Program-made: the position numbers and the translations under genes | NCBI GenBank assembly: GCA_947377285.1 | Contig: CANCFT010000008.1 | Location: 49,386-113,385, forward strand | Reading direction: 5' to 3' | Length of the DNA stretch: 64,000 nucleotides | Source: Bacteriovoracaceae bacterium | GTDB taxonomy: Bacteria; Bdellovibrionota; Bacteriovoracia; Bacteriovoracales; Bacteriovoracaceae | Part shown: one piece after another, positions 36,325-45,534 of the stretch | Numbering within the stretch: the first letter of the stretch is position 1 | Layout of the letters: each line of letters starts with the position of its first letter | The notes under the pieces: generated by a model | Told to the model about the DNA's origin: nothing | Database searches by the model: none | The model's input: only the letters and a program-made list of their open reading frames with translations

Positions 36325-37041
36325 TCAATAAATTTTCGCAGTTTCTGGGATAAGTAGGCGACTACATGTAGGGCAAGATTCTATAGTTCTTCCTTCTTCC
36401 AAGGAGTTCTTTAAAATGGAGTCAACTTGCATATGGCATTCTGAACATTTTTTATCGATTAAATAACTGACTGCTTTTTTAGGTAGCATTTTCTTTTCAA
36501 TTTCTAAATAGAGGCTTTTTAAGCCCGGTAGCAGTTGATCGGTTAAAGCAAGAATTCTTAGATTGCGGTCATCAATAATTTTTTGTTCCAGAGAAATATT
36601 ATGTGCAACCTCTGTCTTTATAGTTTCCAATGAAAGAAGTGATCCATACAAAAATTCTTTTTTATCGGCGATTTCACTTTCTATTTCTTCGCTTCTTTCG
36701 AGGTTGATAAAGTAAATATTTTCAAGTGCGGCAAGTTCCGTTTGAACAATTGCTATTTGACCTTCAAAGGCAATCTGTTCTTTTTCAGTTACTGCGAGTG
36801 CTAATTGAGAATTGAGTTTTTTAAATCTGGCCTGAAGAATTTCTATTTGTTGCTGATTTGTTGATAAGTTTAAATTTTTTTCATCGAGAATTAAGGTTTC
36901 AATTTGCAATTGAGTTTTAGTTCGGCGATCGCCTAGGTCGCATATTCTCTTGTTCTCGCTTGAGATTTGCTGCTCATTTTGCTGATTTTGTTTTTTTAAG
37001 GCCTCAATCTCTATTAAATGCCTAAAGCTTGGGAGAAACAT
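36325..37041 (-). CDS. Coiled-coil protein with C4-type zinc ribbon (DUF164 family)
   Basis: 238 residues. Residues about 1-180 are a long coiled coil rich in Gln/Glu/Lys. The C-terminus has a zinc ribbon, CSECHMQVD with a later CPTC (SCPTCSRLLI), at the family's usual place. It has a good Shine-Dalgarno (AAGGAAGAG). Such proteins are common next to rnpB in related bacteria, and the 32-nt gap here suggests they share a transcript. The role is not well defined; nucleic-acid binding is a guess. Confidence 0.85.
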   Translation of the reverse strand: MFLPSFRHLIEIEALKKQNQQNEQQISSENKRICDLGDRRTKTQLQIETLILDEKNLNLSTNQQQIEILQARFKKLNSQLALAVTEKEQIAFEGQIAIVQTELAALENIYFINLERSEEIESEIADKKEFLYGSLLSLETIKTEVAHNISLEQKIIDDRNLRILALTDQLLPGLKSLYLEIEKKMLPKKAVSYLIDKKCSECHMQVDSILKNSLEEGRTIESCPTCSRLLIPETAKIY

Positions 37042-37054
37042 GACTGACTCTTCC

Positions 37055-37084
37055 TTGTAATAGCCATTGGGCTTTGAGTATAAT
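37055..37084 (+). promoter_or_regulatory. Candidate sigma-70 promoter of aroB
   Basis: TTGTAA (37055-37060) and a consensus TATAAT (37079-37084) with an 18-bp spacer lie 77 nt before the aroB start and just upstream of the divergent zinc-ribbon gene. Confidence 0.55.
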
Positions 37085-37160
37085 AGCCATCATATGCGTG
37101 AAGTGGGCGTAGGTAAAATATTTTTTAAGTAATTAAAGTTTTAGCTATCGGAATAGGCAA

Positions 37161-38186
37161 ATGAAAACCAATATACAAAATATCGAATTAGAATCTATCG
37201 TTGAAGAAATCAATAAACTTGATACTGATATGGTGTTACTTGTTGTTGATCACATCGTATGGAGTCAATACTCAAAAGATATCATTCTTGAAAAAATTGA
37301 AAATAAAAAAGTTATCTTTTGGAAATCACCTGATGGTGAGAAAGTTAAAAATATCAATGATTTTCAAAATGCCTTAGAATTTTTTTTAGAAAAAGGTATT
37401 CACCGCAACGCTCATTTGGTTGCCATTGGTGGGGGCGCTGTTTCTGATTTTGCAGGCTTTATTGCAGCAACAATTTTAAGAGGAATTTCTTGGAGTGTAG
37501 TTCCAACAACTTTATTAGCGATGGTGGACGCTAGTATTGGTGGAAAAGTAGCTATCAACTCTAAGTCTGGGAAAAATTTAATTGGAGCTTTTCATATGCC
37601 AACGAATGTTTGGGTATGCTCAAAGTTTATTCAATCATTACCTGAAACTGAAAAGAATAGTGGTTTAGGTGAAGTACTGAAGTATTGTTTTCTTGATTAT
37701 TCAATTTATGATTTAGTTATAAAAAAAGGCTCCATTGAACAAATCATTGATGCCTGTGCTCAGTATAAGCAAAAGTTAGTTGAGGAAGATTTTAAAGAAA
37801 TAGGTATCCGAAAAATTTTAAACCTTGGTCATTCATTTGGGCATGCATTAGAGTTTATTTACAACCTTTCTCACGGTGAAGCTGTAATGTGGGGAATGGT
37901 TTTAGTTTTTAAAATATTTGGTACGGAAAAAAATATTAATGACATCATTGCTTTGAAAGCTGCACTGAATATTCCAGGGAAAACCCCACCTTGGTTTAAC
38001 AAAGAATTCCCAATTGATAAAATTATGACTTATCTCTCTAAAGATAAAAAAATAAGTGCCCTGAGCTCGATTGATTTAATTATTGTCGAAGATGTCGGGA
38101 ATGCTAAGATTGAACGAAAGACTTTTGATGAAATCCTTGTTCAGTTAGAAAGTAAAAAAGATGAACTCAAAAAATTCACGCTTTAA
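37161..38186 (+). CDS. aroB: 3-dehydroquinate synthase
   Basis: 341 residues. The NAD site IGGGAVSDFAGFIAATILRG is followed by VPTTLLAMVDASIGGKVA and KNLIGAFHMP, all hallmark AroB sequences. Metal and active-site segments GLGEVLKY, LNLGHSFGHALE (two His) and SHGEAVMWGM are intact. AroB cyclises DAHP to 3-dehydroquinate in the shikimate pathway. No other shikimate gene is adjacent. The stop overlaps a possible ATG of the next gene, but that gene probably starts 15 nt later. Confidence 0.95.
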   Translation: MKTNIQNIELESIVEEINKLDTDMVLLVVDHIVWSQYSKDIILEKIENKKVIFWKSPDGEKVKNINDFQNALEFFLEKGIHRNAHLVAIGGGAVSDFAGFIAATILRGISWSVVPTTLLAMVDASIGGKVAINSKSGKNLIGAFHMPTNVWVCSKFIQSLPETEKNSGLGEVLKYCFLDYSIYDLVIKKGSIEQIIDACAQYKQKLVEEDFKEIGIRKILNLGHSFGHALEFIYNLSHGEAVMWGMVLVFKIFGTEKNINDIIALKAALNIPGKTPPWFNKEFPIDKIMTYLSKDKKISALSSIDLIIVEDVGNAKIERKTFDEILVQLESKKDELKKFTL

Positions 38187-38200
38187 TGAGGAGTTGTTTA

Positions 38201-38587
38201 ATGAAAAAGATATTTATTACTAGTTTCTTTTTTGTACTGTCGGCCAATGTTTCTCTAGCGAACACGAGTACTTGGAATGATCTAGAAATAAATAAATCAT
38301 ATAGCTTAAATCAAACAATTCGCTTTCCAGAAGGAGTAGAACTTCTCAGTGGTGAAATAATTGAAATCCTTGAATTAAATTCAGGTGAAGCACCAGTATT
38401 GTATTTTCAAGCACATTTAGAAAAATGTAGATTTCCAGAGCTAGAATCTGACATGATACTAGTTAATCCAAATCCAAACGACACAACTCATGATCAATCA
38501 GTCGCAGTTCAAATCAAACGAGGGTGTAATATTGGTATCTTTTTAGAGCCGTCAGATTTTTATGAACTTAGTCTCTTTGAAATTTAA
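38201..38587 (+). CDS. Small secreted protein of unknown function
   Basis: 128 residues from the ATG at 38201, which has GAGGAG 8 nt upstream. Signal peptide KKIFITSFFFVLSANVSLA with probable cleavage after LA. The mature part is acidic and beta-rich with two Cys (LEKCRFPELE and KRGCNIGIF) that may form a disulfide. No family is recognised. It follows aroB closely, but a functional link is not evident. Confidence 0.7.
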   Translation: MKKIFITSFFFVLSANVSLANTSTWNDLEINKSYSLNQTIRFPEGVELLSGEIIEILELNSGEAPVLYFQAHLEKCRFPELESDMILVNPNPNDTTHDQSVAVQIKRGCNIGIFLEPSDFYELSLFEI

Positions 38588-38600
38588 GAGCGCTAACTAA

Positions 38601-39233
38601 TTACTTCTGAATTTGAGCCGTCATTAGTCGCTCTAGAGTAAAAACATCATTACATCTAAAATAATCATTACCTGCACCACGCCCAATTGGATGAAGCTTT
38701 GAAGTGATAATTCTACCATTTTCCAACAACTCTTCAGCGATATGGACTCTTACAACTTCACCAGTAATAATTTGTCCTGAACCCGGCCGATCACCATAAC
38801 TTAATGAATCTCGATAAACGCATTCAAAATGAATTGCACTTTCTTTGATTCTTTTGGCTTTTACAACTTCAGAATCAATAGGGGTTAATCCAGACAAACG
38901 GAATTCATCTTCTCCATATGGAAGTTCAGTTGATGTTAAATTTATTTTTTCAATTATATTTTCTGAAACAATATTGACTACAAATTCCTTTTCACGAAAA
39001 ATATTTACAGGTGTGTCTTTTAAGGCCCCTGTACTTGATCGAATCATTGGGCAAAACGCAATGATCATCGGTTGAGCACTTACCGCTGTAAAAAACGAAA
39101 AAGGAGCGACATTATTACTTCCATCTAGGTTTCGAGTTGAAATGACAGCAATAGGTCTAGGGAGAATAGATCCAATTAAAAATTTGTAATTATCGGAGAA
39201 AGCTCCATTAGTTTCAAATGTCTTCATTTTCAT
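38601..39233 (-). CDS. Flavin reductase-like (FMN-binding) family protein
   Basis: About 210 residues from ATG at 39233 behind GTGAGG. The flavin-reductase-domain signature PRPIAVISTRNLDG and NVAPFSFFTAVSAQP is near residues 20-55, with NIFREKEFVVNIVSE and FECVYRDSLSYGDRPGSGQI further on. These proteins bind FMN and can reduce flavins or act as small oxidoreductases. It is not overlapping its neighbours. It lies about 0.9 kb from the tyrosine-degradation operon but there is no direct evidence of a link. Confidence 0.88.
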   Translation of the reverse strand: MKMKTFETNGAFSDNYKFLIGSILPRPIAVISTRNLDGSNNVAPFSFFTAVSAQPMIIAFCPMIRSSTGALKDTPVNIFREKEFVVNIVSENIIEKINLTSTELPYGEDEFRLSGLTPIDSEVVKAKRIKESAIHFECVYRDSLSYGDRPGSGQIITGEVVRVHIAEELLENGRIITSKLHPIGRGAGNDYFRCNDVFTLERLMTAQIQK

Positions 39234-39333
39234 ATTCGGCCTCACTAACAACTTGTCGATAATAGTTTTTTCACTATACTAAACTTATAAGAATTAAAAA
39301 GAAAAAAATATTCTAAAGATAGGATTATTTCAA

Positions 39334-40119
39334 ATGATCGGTGGCATTCGAGCTTTTATTAGGTTTTTCCTTTTTGGGCTTTCGCTCATACTCTATTTTA
39401 TATCATCACTTTTTATTACGGTATTATCTGGGTTGAGTTTTGAAAAAGCGCGCCCCTATTTGACCAATGTCATTTCAATAACAAGCCGAGTGGGGCTTAA
39501 GATTATAGGAATTGAAGTTGAAAAAAACATCCAACAGGAACTAAGTAAAAAAAATTATCTTATAGTTTGTAATCATCTTTCCTATATTGATGTATTAGTT
39601 ATCAGCAGCCTTTATCCGAGCTGCTTCATCACTTCGAAAGAAATGAAAGAAACACCTTTTTTAGGACAACTTTGTCTTTTGGGAGGTTGCTTGTTTGTCG
39701 ACCGTAAAAATCGAAAGAATATTCATAAAGAGGTTAAAGAGCTAACAACAGCATTACAAAAAGGTTTAAATATTGCAATTTTTCCTGAAGCAACAAGCAC
39801 TAATGGAGAATCGGTTCTTCGTTTTAAAAGACCACTTTTTCAAGCTGCCATTGATTCAGAGTCTAGTATTTTACCCATGTGTTTAAATTATAAAACTCTA
39901 GATTCCAAAGCGATCTCTCTCAAAAATCGAGATACAGTTTTTTGGTATGATGAAATGACTTTTTTTAGTCATGCTATTAGGTTATTTTCTCATAAAAAAC
40001 TACTAGTCGAATTAAAAGTATTACCGAGTTTTAAAGCTAGCGATTTTCCTGAAAAAAATGCCCTTGCAGATCGGTGTCACGAAATCATAAGTGAGCAATA
40101 TATTGGTATCGTAAGTTAG
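39334..40119 (+). CDS. 1-acyl-sn-glycerol-3-phosphate acyltransferase (PlsC-like)
   Basis: 261 residues. An N-terminal hydrophobic region (FFLFGLSLILYFISSLFITVL) anchors it in the membrane. The acyltransferase motif I is CNHLSYIDV (NHx4D), the glycerophosphate-binding motif region is GGCLFVDRKNRKN, and FPEATSTNGE is motif III. PlsC adds the second acyl chain to make phosphatidic acid; family members also acylate other lipids such as lyso-ornithine lipids. Convergent with hmgA, 7 nt between stops. Confidence 0.88.
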   Translation: MIGGIRAFIRFFLFGLSLILYFISSLFITVLSGLSFEKARPYLTNVISITSRVGLKIIGIEVEKNIQQELSKKNYLIVCNHLSYIDVLVISSLYPSCFITSKEMKETPFLGQLCLLGGCLFVDRKNRKNIHKEVKELTTALQKGLNIAIFPEATSTNGESVLRFKRPLFQAAIDSESSILPMCLNYKTLDSKAISLKNRDTVFWYDEMTFFSHAIRLFSHKKLLVELKVLPSFKASDFPEKNALADRCHEIISEQYIGIVS

Positions 40120-40126
40120 TTAGGGA

Positions 40127-41221
40127 TTAAACGAACCACGATTTCCAATATTCTTTATTTTCATTTTTTGAAAACCACTCTGTTGGCTCCAGAGGATTGC
40201 GAGTGTCTATCATTACTGCATATTCGTCAGTATAAGTTTTTGCGTCCCCGTTTTTGAAAGCTTTTGGGTGTGGCCCATGATGAATACCTTGTGGATGAAA
40301 AGTTAAAGCACCAGCATCAATATTATCTCGTGAGAAAAAATTACCTTGATGATAAAAAAGGACTTCATCGTAATCTATGTTTGAATGGAAAAATGGAACT
40401 TTTAAAACTCCGTGTGTTGCTGAATCTTCCAGGGGTCTTTCTACAAAAGAGCAGACAACAAAGTTTTTACAAACAAACGTTGTATGGGCACTAGGAGGCA
40501 TGTGGTAGCGATGACTCATGACCGGACAAATATCATAGATTGAAAGTTTAAATGGATAAACTGAGCCTTTCCAACCACTGACGCAAAGAGGATTAAAGGG
40601 GTAAGTAACAGTCGTAATTTTTCCTAATCGCTTTATTTCAACTTTATATTCTGATTTGTCTTGTTCACTCCCATGTCTTGCTTCAGGAACTTTGAGTGCG
40701 GTTTGGTCATAGAGAGCATTGGGTCCTAGAAGACCTCGACTTGGTTGTTCGAATTCTGAATTCGATTCAACTTTAACAATTTTAGTCGGATTTTTTAAAT
40801 AAAGTTTATAAGTTGTGCCTCTTGGAATAATGACGTAATCCCCCTTAAGGTATTCAAGCGGACCGTAGCTAGTTTCTATTGTTCCTTCACCTTCATGAAT
40901 AAAAAATAATTCATCAAAGTCAGCACTACGATAAAAATGTTTGTAGGATTCAGTAAGATGGCCAATATTAATAACGACATCTGTATTTTTTAAAATAGGG
41001 ACAAATATATTTTTTTTAAGATTGTCATTAAACATAGGTGATTGGCATTGTGGTTTTAAATCACCTTCAATGTTTGTCCATGAAACTGGAGTTTGAGTTT
41101 GATATAAATGAGAAACTCTACCAAAAAAACCTTTTCTTCCATGCTCTTCTTCAAAATGACCCTCTGGTATTTTCACATGAGCTTGTTTTGTAAAAATTCC
41201 AGATGCTTTAAAATTTTCCAT
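40127..41221 (-). CDS. hmgA: Homogentisate 1,2-dioxygenase
   Basis: 364 residues of a cupin-type dioxygenase. Clear family segments: FDELFFIHEGEGTIETSYG, YVIIPRGTTYKLY, RGLLGPNALYD, SGWKGSVYPFKL, HSNIDYDEVLFYHQGNF and FHPQGIHHGPHP, which supply the iron ligands His, Glu and His. It opens the homogentisate ring to maleylacetoacetate in tyrosine/phenylalanine breakdown. It is shorter than the human-type enzyme (about 440), as in many bacteria. It is the last gene of an aminotransferase-FAH-HmgA operon. Confidence 0.95.
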   Translation of the reverse strand: MENFKASGIFTKQAHVKIPEGHFEEEHGRKGFFGRVSHLYQTQTPVSWTNIEGDLKPQCQSPMFNDNLKKNIFVPILKNTDVVINIGHLTESYKHFYRSADFDELFFIHEGEGTIETSYGPLEYLKGDYVIIPRGTTYKLYLKNPTKIVKVESNSEFEQPSRGLLGPNALYDQTALKVPEARHGSEQDKSEYKVEIKRLGKITTVTYPFNPLCVSGWKGSVYPFKLSIYDICPVMSHRYHMPPSAHTTFVCKNFVVCSFVERPLEDSATHGVLKVPFFHSNIDYDEVLFYHQGNFFSRDNIDAGALTFHPQGIHHGPHPKAFKNGDAKTYTDEYAVMIDTRNPLEPTEWFSKNENKEYWKSWFV

Positions 41222-41230
41222 AATATCTGC

Positions 41231-42241
41231 CTAGTATTTAATTTGTTTTTTTCCAACACGGTTGACAAGTTTGCCAATATTTTCAATTTCAAGCTCTAGA
41301 ATATCACCTGGCTGAATCCATTTATCTAACTCTAATCCACAACCAGTACCAACAGTACCTGAACCAAAGAGATCACCTGCTTTTACCCATTCGTCTTGAG
41401 AAACATGGGCCAGCATTTGAGCCCATGAAAAATGTGAGTCTCCAGAATTTCCTCTAGACCATTCAATGCCGTTGACTTTTGCAGTCATTAAAAGATTTGG
41501 TTCTGCCGATTCAAATTCATCAATAGTCGTAATAACTGGTCCTAAGATAGAACAAAAGTCTTTTCCTTTGGCCGGTCCAAGTCGTATTTGCATTTCTTTT
41601 CTTTGAATATCTCTAGCAGAAATATCGTTTAAAATAGTAAAACCAAAAATATACTTATGTGCTTCTTTTTCTTTAATATTAAATCCATCAAGACCAACAA
41701 TCATTCCTAATTCCAATTCATAATCTAGAACATCAGTATAACTAGGCCATGGGATTTCTGCTTCATGACCAATAAATCCAGCGGTAGCTCCTTTATAATA
41801 GGCAGGAATCTCGTACCATGCCTCTGGGATTTTTTCTCCGCGCTTCTTAAAGCCAATTTCAACATGCTTTTCATGGGCAAAAAAATCACGGAATGTTTCA
41901 ATTTTATCTAACGGTGAATCCAACGAAATTTTATTTGTTGATAAGTCGATTAAATATTTTGTTCCATCTTTCATGGCATAAGTGCCAACTTTTTGAAGAA
42001 AAATATTTAGACCACAAGCGACTTTTAAAATTTCAAGAGGATTTTCTTGGAGAGTTAAAAGGCGATGAAGAGACGGCGGGCAATGATGATCTGCTCGCTC
42101 TCTCGGATTAAATTTTCCTTCACGTTCAGCATCACATGCATAAGCAAAATTTGGATCTAGAATAGTCTGGTCGTCTAATAAAATTCCTAAGCGTTTAACA
42201 ACACCTAAGTTGTGATGGTGAAGATATGTGACAATTTTCAT
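41231..42241 (-). CDS. Fumarylacetoacetate hydrolase (FAH) family protein
   Basis: 336 residues. The FAH domain is clear from about residue 125: YKGATAGFIGHEAEIPWP, LDYELELGMIVG with the metal Glu residues, FGFTILNDISARDIQ, GPAKGKDFCSILGP, and a closing DLFGSGTVGTGCGLELD. In this operon, 4 nt downstream-overlapping the aminotransferase and 9 nt upstream of hmgA, it probably hydrolyses fumarylacetoacetate to fumarate and acetoacetate, the last step of tyrosine catabolism. Maleylacetoacetate isomerase and HPP dioxygenase are not in the window. Confidence 0.92.
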   Translation of the reverse strand: MKIVTYLHHHNLGVVKRLGILLDDQTILDPNFAYACDAEREGKFNPRERADHHCPPSLHRLLTLQENPLEILKVACGLNIFLQKVGTYAMKDGTKYLIDLSTNKISLDSPLDKIETFRDFFAHEKHVEIGFKKRGEKIPEAWYEIPAYYKGATAGFIGHEAEIPWPSYTDVLDYELELGMIVGLDGFNIKEKEAHKYIFGFTILNDISARDIQRKEMQIRLGPAKGKDFCSILGPVITTIDEFESAEPNLLMTAKVNGIEWSRGNSGDSHFSWAQMLAHVSQDEWVKAGDLFGSGTVGTGCGLELDKWIQPGDILELEIENIGKLVNRVGKKQIKY

Positions 42242-43386
42242 GCTTTGGGTCTCCCAAAACGTTTATTATATTCGGGAAGTAAATTCTCCATGGCACTAAA
42301 GAAATGGCTCATTTCACTTTTTTTACCAAGGGAAACACGGACGTAGTCTGGCATTTCATTAGCTTTTAGTTGGCGAATAATAACTCCATGGTCTAGGAGT
42401 TTATCAAATAAATAGCGAGAAGCTTCTTCTGAGCCTGTTTTAAATGCGATAAAATTGGCAACAGATTTAATTGGATTAAATTCATGTTTTGTTAAAAATT
42501 CAAAAGTTTCTTCGTAACGGCGTTGATTATTTTTGACCGTTCTTTTGAGATGGGGTTTATCATAAATCGCACCTGCTGCTCCCATTTGGGCGATCGTTCC
42601 TGGTTCAAATGGAAGTTTTACTTTGGTTAGATTACCAATTAAATCTTCATGGCCAAAGCCGTAACCGATTCTTACGCCAGAGAGACCATAAGCTTTTGAA
42701 AATGTCCGAAGTGTAATGACGTTATCATAGCGGTAATCCATAGAGTTTGGATAATCTTCTTTTCCCATTGCGAATTCAAAATAGGCTTCATCTAAAATCA
42801 CTAACACATGTGAAGGAACGTGAGACATCAAGAAATCAAATTCTTTTTTAGTGATATAAGTTCCTGTCGGATTGTTGGGATTACAAATATAAATAACTTT
42901 GGTTTTTTGAGTAATATTTTTAGCAAGGGCTTCGACGTCAAAACGATAATCTTTTGTCAGAGGAACTGTTTTTAAATGTGCCCCCACACTTCTGGCAATA
43001 ATATAGAATCCAATAAAAGTATTGGCGCTGGTTAATATTTCATGTCCAGGTTGAACGAATGCCCTAGCGATATAACCCATTATTCCTTCTGAACCATTAC
43101 CCAAAATAATGTTTTCATTTTTTAATTTATACAATCGTGCCAATGAAGATTTTAAAACATAAGCATTCATATCGGGATAGCGGTGAACATCCCAGAGAGC
43201 ATTAGTCATCTTTTGAATGGCAAAAGGAGAAGGACCAAGCGGATTTTCATTACTAGCGAGTTTTGAAATTTTGGTTAGGCCTTTTTCTCGGGTAAGTTCG
43301 TCAATGGGCTTTCCAGCTTGATAAATTTGTAGGTTACGAACATAGTCAGGTACTAAGGTTTGAATCTGATCAGAAATTTCCGACAT
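42238..43386 (-). CDS. hisC: Histidinol-phosphate/aromatic aminotransferase (HisC-like)
   Basis: 382 residues of a PLP fold-type I enzyme. Features: KLASNENPLGPSPFAI, ILGNGSEGIMGYIARAF, YICNPNNPTGTYI, LDEAYFEFA, and the PLP Lys in TLRTFSKAYGLSGVRIGYG near residue 230. Sequence resembles HisC, but the gene overlaps the FAH gene by 4 nt in a tyrosine-degradation operon, so it probably transaminates tyrosine to 4-hydroxyphenylpyruvate here. HisC-family enzymes are known to accept aromatic amino acids; which substrate dominates cannot be told from sequence. Confidence 0.88.
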   Translation of the reverse strand: MSEISDQIQTLVPDYVRNLQIYQAGKPIDELTREKGLTKISKLASNENPLGPSPFAIQKMTNALWDVHRYPDMNAYVLKSSLARLYKLKNENIILGNGSEGIMGYIARAFVQPGHEILTSANTFIGFYIIARSVGAHLKTVPLTKDYRFDVEALAKNITQKTKVIYICNPNNPTGTYITKKEFDFLMSHVPSHVLVILDEAYFEFAMGKEDYPNSMDYRYDNVITLRTFSKAYGLSGVRIGYGFGHEDLIGNLTKVKLPFEPGTIAQMGAAGAIYDKPHLKRTVKNNQRRYEETFEFLTKHEFNPIKSVANFIAFKTGSEEASRYLFDKLLDHGVIIRQLKANEMPDYVRVSLGKKSEMSHFFSAMENLLPEYNKRFGRPKA

Positions 43387-43484
43387 AACTATTATCCAGT
43401 TTTAAAGATAGAATATGAATAGAGAATTGCACTAAAAATATAGAGAAAGCTTACTCTTTTAAAAACAAACAGGCAAAATACCTA

Positions 43485-43880
43485 ATGACCCAGTTTAAAT
43501 TGTCACACCAAGAAATTATTGCAGAAGGAATTCGGCTCTTTAACGCTCAGAAATATTGGGAATGTCATGAGGAGCTTGAGCATCACTGGTTAGAAGAGCC
43601 AGGTCCAATTCGAAATGTTTATTGGGCAGTGATTCAAGTTGCAGCTGCAATGATTCATTATAGGGACAAAAATCTTATTGGTGCTGTGGGATTAATTACG
43701 AAGGCCCGCCAAAAATTCGATCGATGCGAGCAATTTAAAATAGAAAGTGACTTACTGGCTACAAATTTATCTTGGATAGAATTAAAAGCGATGGTGCGAG
43801 AGGTTCCAATTGAACCAGAATTATCACATTTTAATAAACTATTTGAGTTTCGTTTTAAGGATCCTGATTTATGGAAATAA
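43485..43880 (+). CDS. DUF309 family protein
   Basis: 131 residues. The DUF309 signature is intact: LFNAQKYWECHEELEHHW, then VYWAVIQVAAAMIHYRDKN and GAVGLITKARQKFD. It is a small soluble helical protein of unknown function, widespread in bacteria. It overlaps the following gene by 10 nt, so the two are coupled. Confidence 0.88.
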   Translation: MTQFKLSHQEIIAEGIRLFNAQKYWECHEELEHHWLEEPGPIRNVYWAVIQVAAAMIHYRDKNLIGAVGLITKARQKFDRCEQFKIESDLLATNLSWIELKAMVREVPIEPELSHFNKLFEFRFKDPDLWK

Positions 43881-44893
43881 AAAAAAGTATACTACCAGAA
43901 AAAGTGATTCGTAAAATATTAGTAAAGTGTCCACCTGGTATAGAAGAATCGTTTAATTTTTTTCCTTTCTTTATTTCACTGAGTGAAGAGTTTTCTTCCG
44001 CAGAAATTAATATTTTATGTGAGCAGAATGAATCATTAGCATTCAGCTTTTTGCCGTTTAAAGCAAAAGTATTTGAGCGTCCAAAAGATAAAATGACGTT
44101 AACCCAAACACATCATTTTTGTGCAAATTTAAATGATATTTTTAATATAGATCTTTTTTTTGATTTAGAGAATAGTTTCAATTCATCTTTTATTGGTTTT
44201 AATTTTCGGGCCATTGAAAGAATTGGTTTTGTATCCGGGTGGAACCGTTATTTGCTTACCAAGAAAATGCCCTTAGAGATTGGAATGAGCAATGAGAGAA
44301 AAGGACTAAAATTAATTGAATTTTATTCAGGTAAAGCAATACTAGATTTAAAGATATCATCAGGACGCAACGAAGGTAGCCTGGTCGAAAAAATTGAGCA
44401 GCTGTTTAAAGAACCAATTCCTCCAAGATTTTTATTAGTTATGTTAGATAATTTTCAGAATGTATCTAAGGAAATTGCTAGATGGACAAAGTTTTTTGAT
44501 TGTTTTCATGATCAAAAATTTATTATATGGTCAATGAACGATGAAGACCTAATATCAGAATTATTTGCCAGTGTTGATCTGGGACACAATGAACTTTTTA
44601 TCCACAGAGGAGCAAATCCTAAAGAGATTATTTATTTATTTAATAAAGTATCAGGTGTGGTCCTGAATAATGTTTGGGCCGAAGGGTTAGTCAATTTTTT
44701 TGGTGTTAATGCTATTTCGTTTTTTGATAACACAATTTCTCGTTTGCCGAAGTATGAATTTTACAAATTAAAACCACAGCGTTTTCTTTTTACTCAGACA
44801 GGAACAATTCAGTATAAATATTTAGAAGAGCAAAAGGAATATACTGAAATGAACCAAGTCGTTGACCATATACATTTTCAATTTAAATTATGA
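43871..44893 (+). CDS. Glycosyltransferase family 9 (heptosyltransferase)-like protein
   Basis: 340 residues. The layout resembles GT-B heptosyltransferases: an N-terminal Rossmann-like half (KILVKCPPGIEESFNFFPFF, INILCEQNES), DLFFDLENSFNSSFIGF, a middle IGFVSGWN and a C-terminal segment GVVLNNVWAEGLVNFFGV that sits where the family has 'xxNDSGxxHlAaAlg'. The conserved Asp/Ser of that motif are replaced, so catalytic activity is doubtful. Envelope glycan assembly is a possible role. Moderate confidence only. Confidence 0.5.
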   Translation: MEIKKSILPEKVIRKILVKCPPGIEESFNFFPFFISLSEEFSSAEINILCEQNESLAFSFLPFKAKVFERPKDKMTLTQTHHFCANLNDIFNIDLFFDLENSFNSSFIGFNFRAIERIGFVSGWNRYLLTKKMPLEIGMSNERKGLKLIEFYSGKAILDLKISSGRNEGSLVEKIEQLFKEPIPPRFLLVMLDNFQNVSKEIARWTKFFDCFHDQKFIIWSMNDEDLISELFASVDLGHNELFIHRGANPKEIIYLFNKVSGVVLNNVWAEGLVNFFGVNAISFFDNTISRLPKYEFYKLKPQRFLFTQTGTIQYKYLEEQKEYTEMNQVVDHIHFQFKL

Positions 44894-44917
44894 AATAAAT
44901 TTCATTAGGGGTTAGTT

Positions 44918-45490
44918 ATGCGATTCTTGAAGCTAATAATTGTTTTATTTATTCTAACGGTCACGAATGTTCTTTTTGCTAAAAGTAGTAAAGATGAAAA
45001 TTTGGTTATAACTCCAATAATTGGTTTAGAAAGAATTCAAAAATTGCAACCGACTGTCTCAATGAAAACACGAACAGTCTTTGGTGCACGAGCAACTTAT
45101 AAATTGCCAATCACATCAGCAGAAGCAGAATACACACATGGACAAGATTCATCATATGATGCGATCACGACAACGACTTATAAAGATGTTGGGGATAAAA
45201 TTAAATTAGGTTTAGTCGGAAGTGCCTCTTTAGGAGAATATTTGACAACTTTCTTAAGAGGTGGAGCTCAGGCCGGAAAGACCACTTTAACGAAAACGGT
45301 GAGTGGGGCAAGCTCAACTTCTACAAGTACAACAAAAGTTAATCCATATCTGGGTACCGGACTATCCATCCACTTGATGCAAGTTTTTTCATTAACGGCC
45401 GATGTGACAGCGGTCTATAAACCGACATCAACACCTGGTTTAAGTGATTATGAAATTACTCCATCACTGGGTTTTAGCCTGAGTATTTAA
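44918..45490 (+). CDS. Outer-membrane beta-barrel-like protein
   Basis: 190 residues. Signal peptide (FLKLIIVLFILTVTNVLFA). The mature part shows alternating amphipathic strands (TVFGARATYKLPITSAEAEY, KIKLGLVGSASLGEYLTTFL, YLGTGLSIHLMQVFSLTADV) and ends in a strand finishing FSLSI, as small eight-strand barrels do. It has a Ser/Thr-rich loop near residue 130. Probably an outer-membrane protein of unknown function. It converges with the gene at 45535 across a terminator. Confidence 0.7.
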   Translation: MRFLKLIIVLFILTVTNVLFAKSSKDENLVITPIIGLERIQKLQPTVSMKTRTVFGARATYKLPITSAEAEYTHGQDSSYDAITTTTYKDVGDKIKLGLVGSASLGEYLTTFLRGGAQAGKTTLTKTVSGASSTSTSTTKVNPYLGTGLSIHLMQVFSLTADVTAVYKPTSTPGLSDYEITPSLGFSLSI

Positions 45491-45492
45491 AT

Positions 45493-45521
45493 AAAAAGGG
45501 CCCAAAAGTGATCTGGGCCCT
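45493..45521 (-). terminator. Rho-independent terminator
   Basis: AGGGCCCA (45497-45504) and TGGGCCCT (45514-45521) form an 8-bp GC-rich stem. On the minus strand it is followed by TTTTTATTT, a good terminator for the gene ending at 45535; on the plus strand it may also block read-through. Confidence 0.85.
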
Positions 45522-45534
45522 AAGAAAAGCATAA

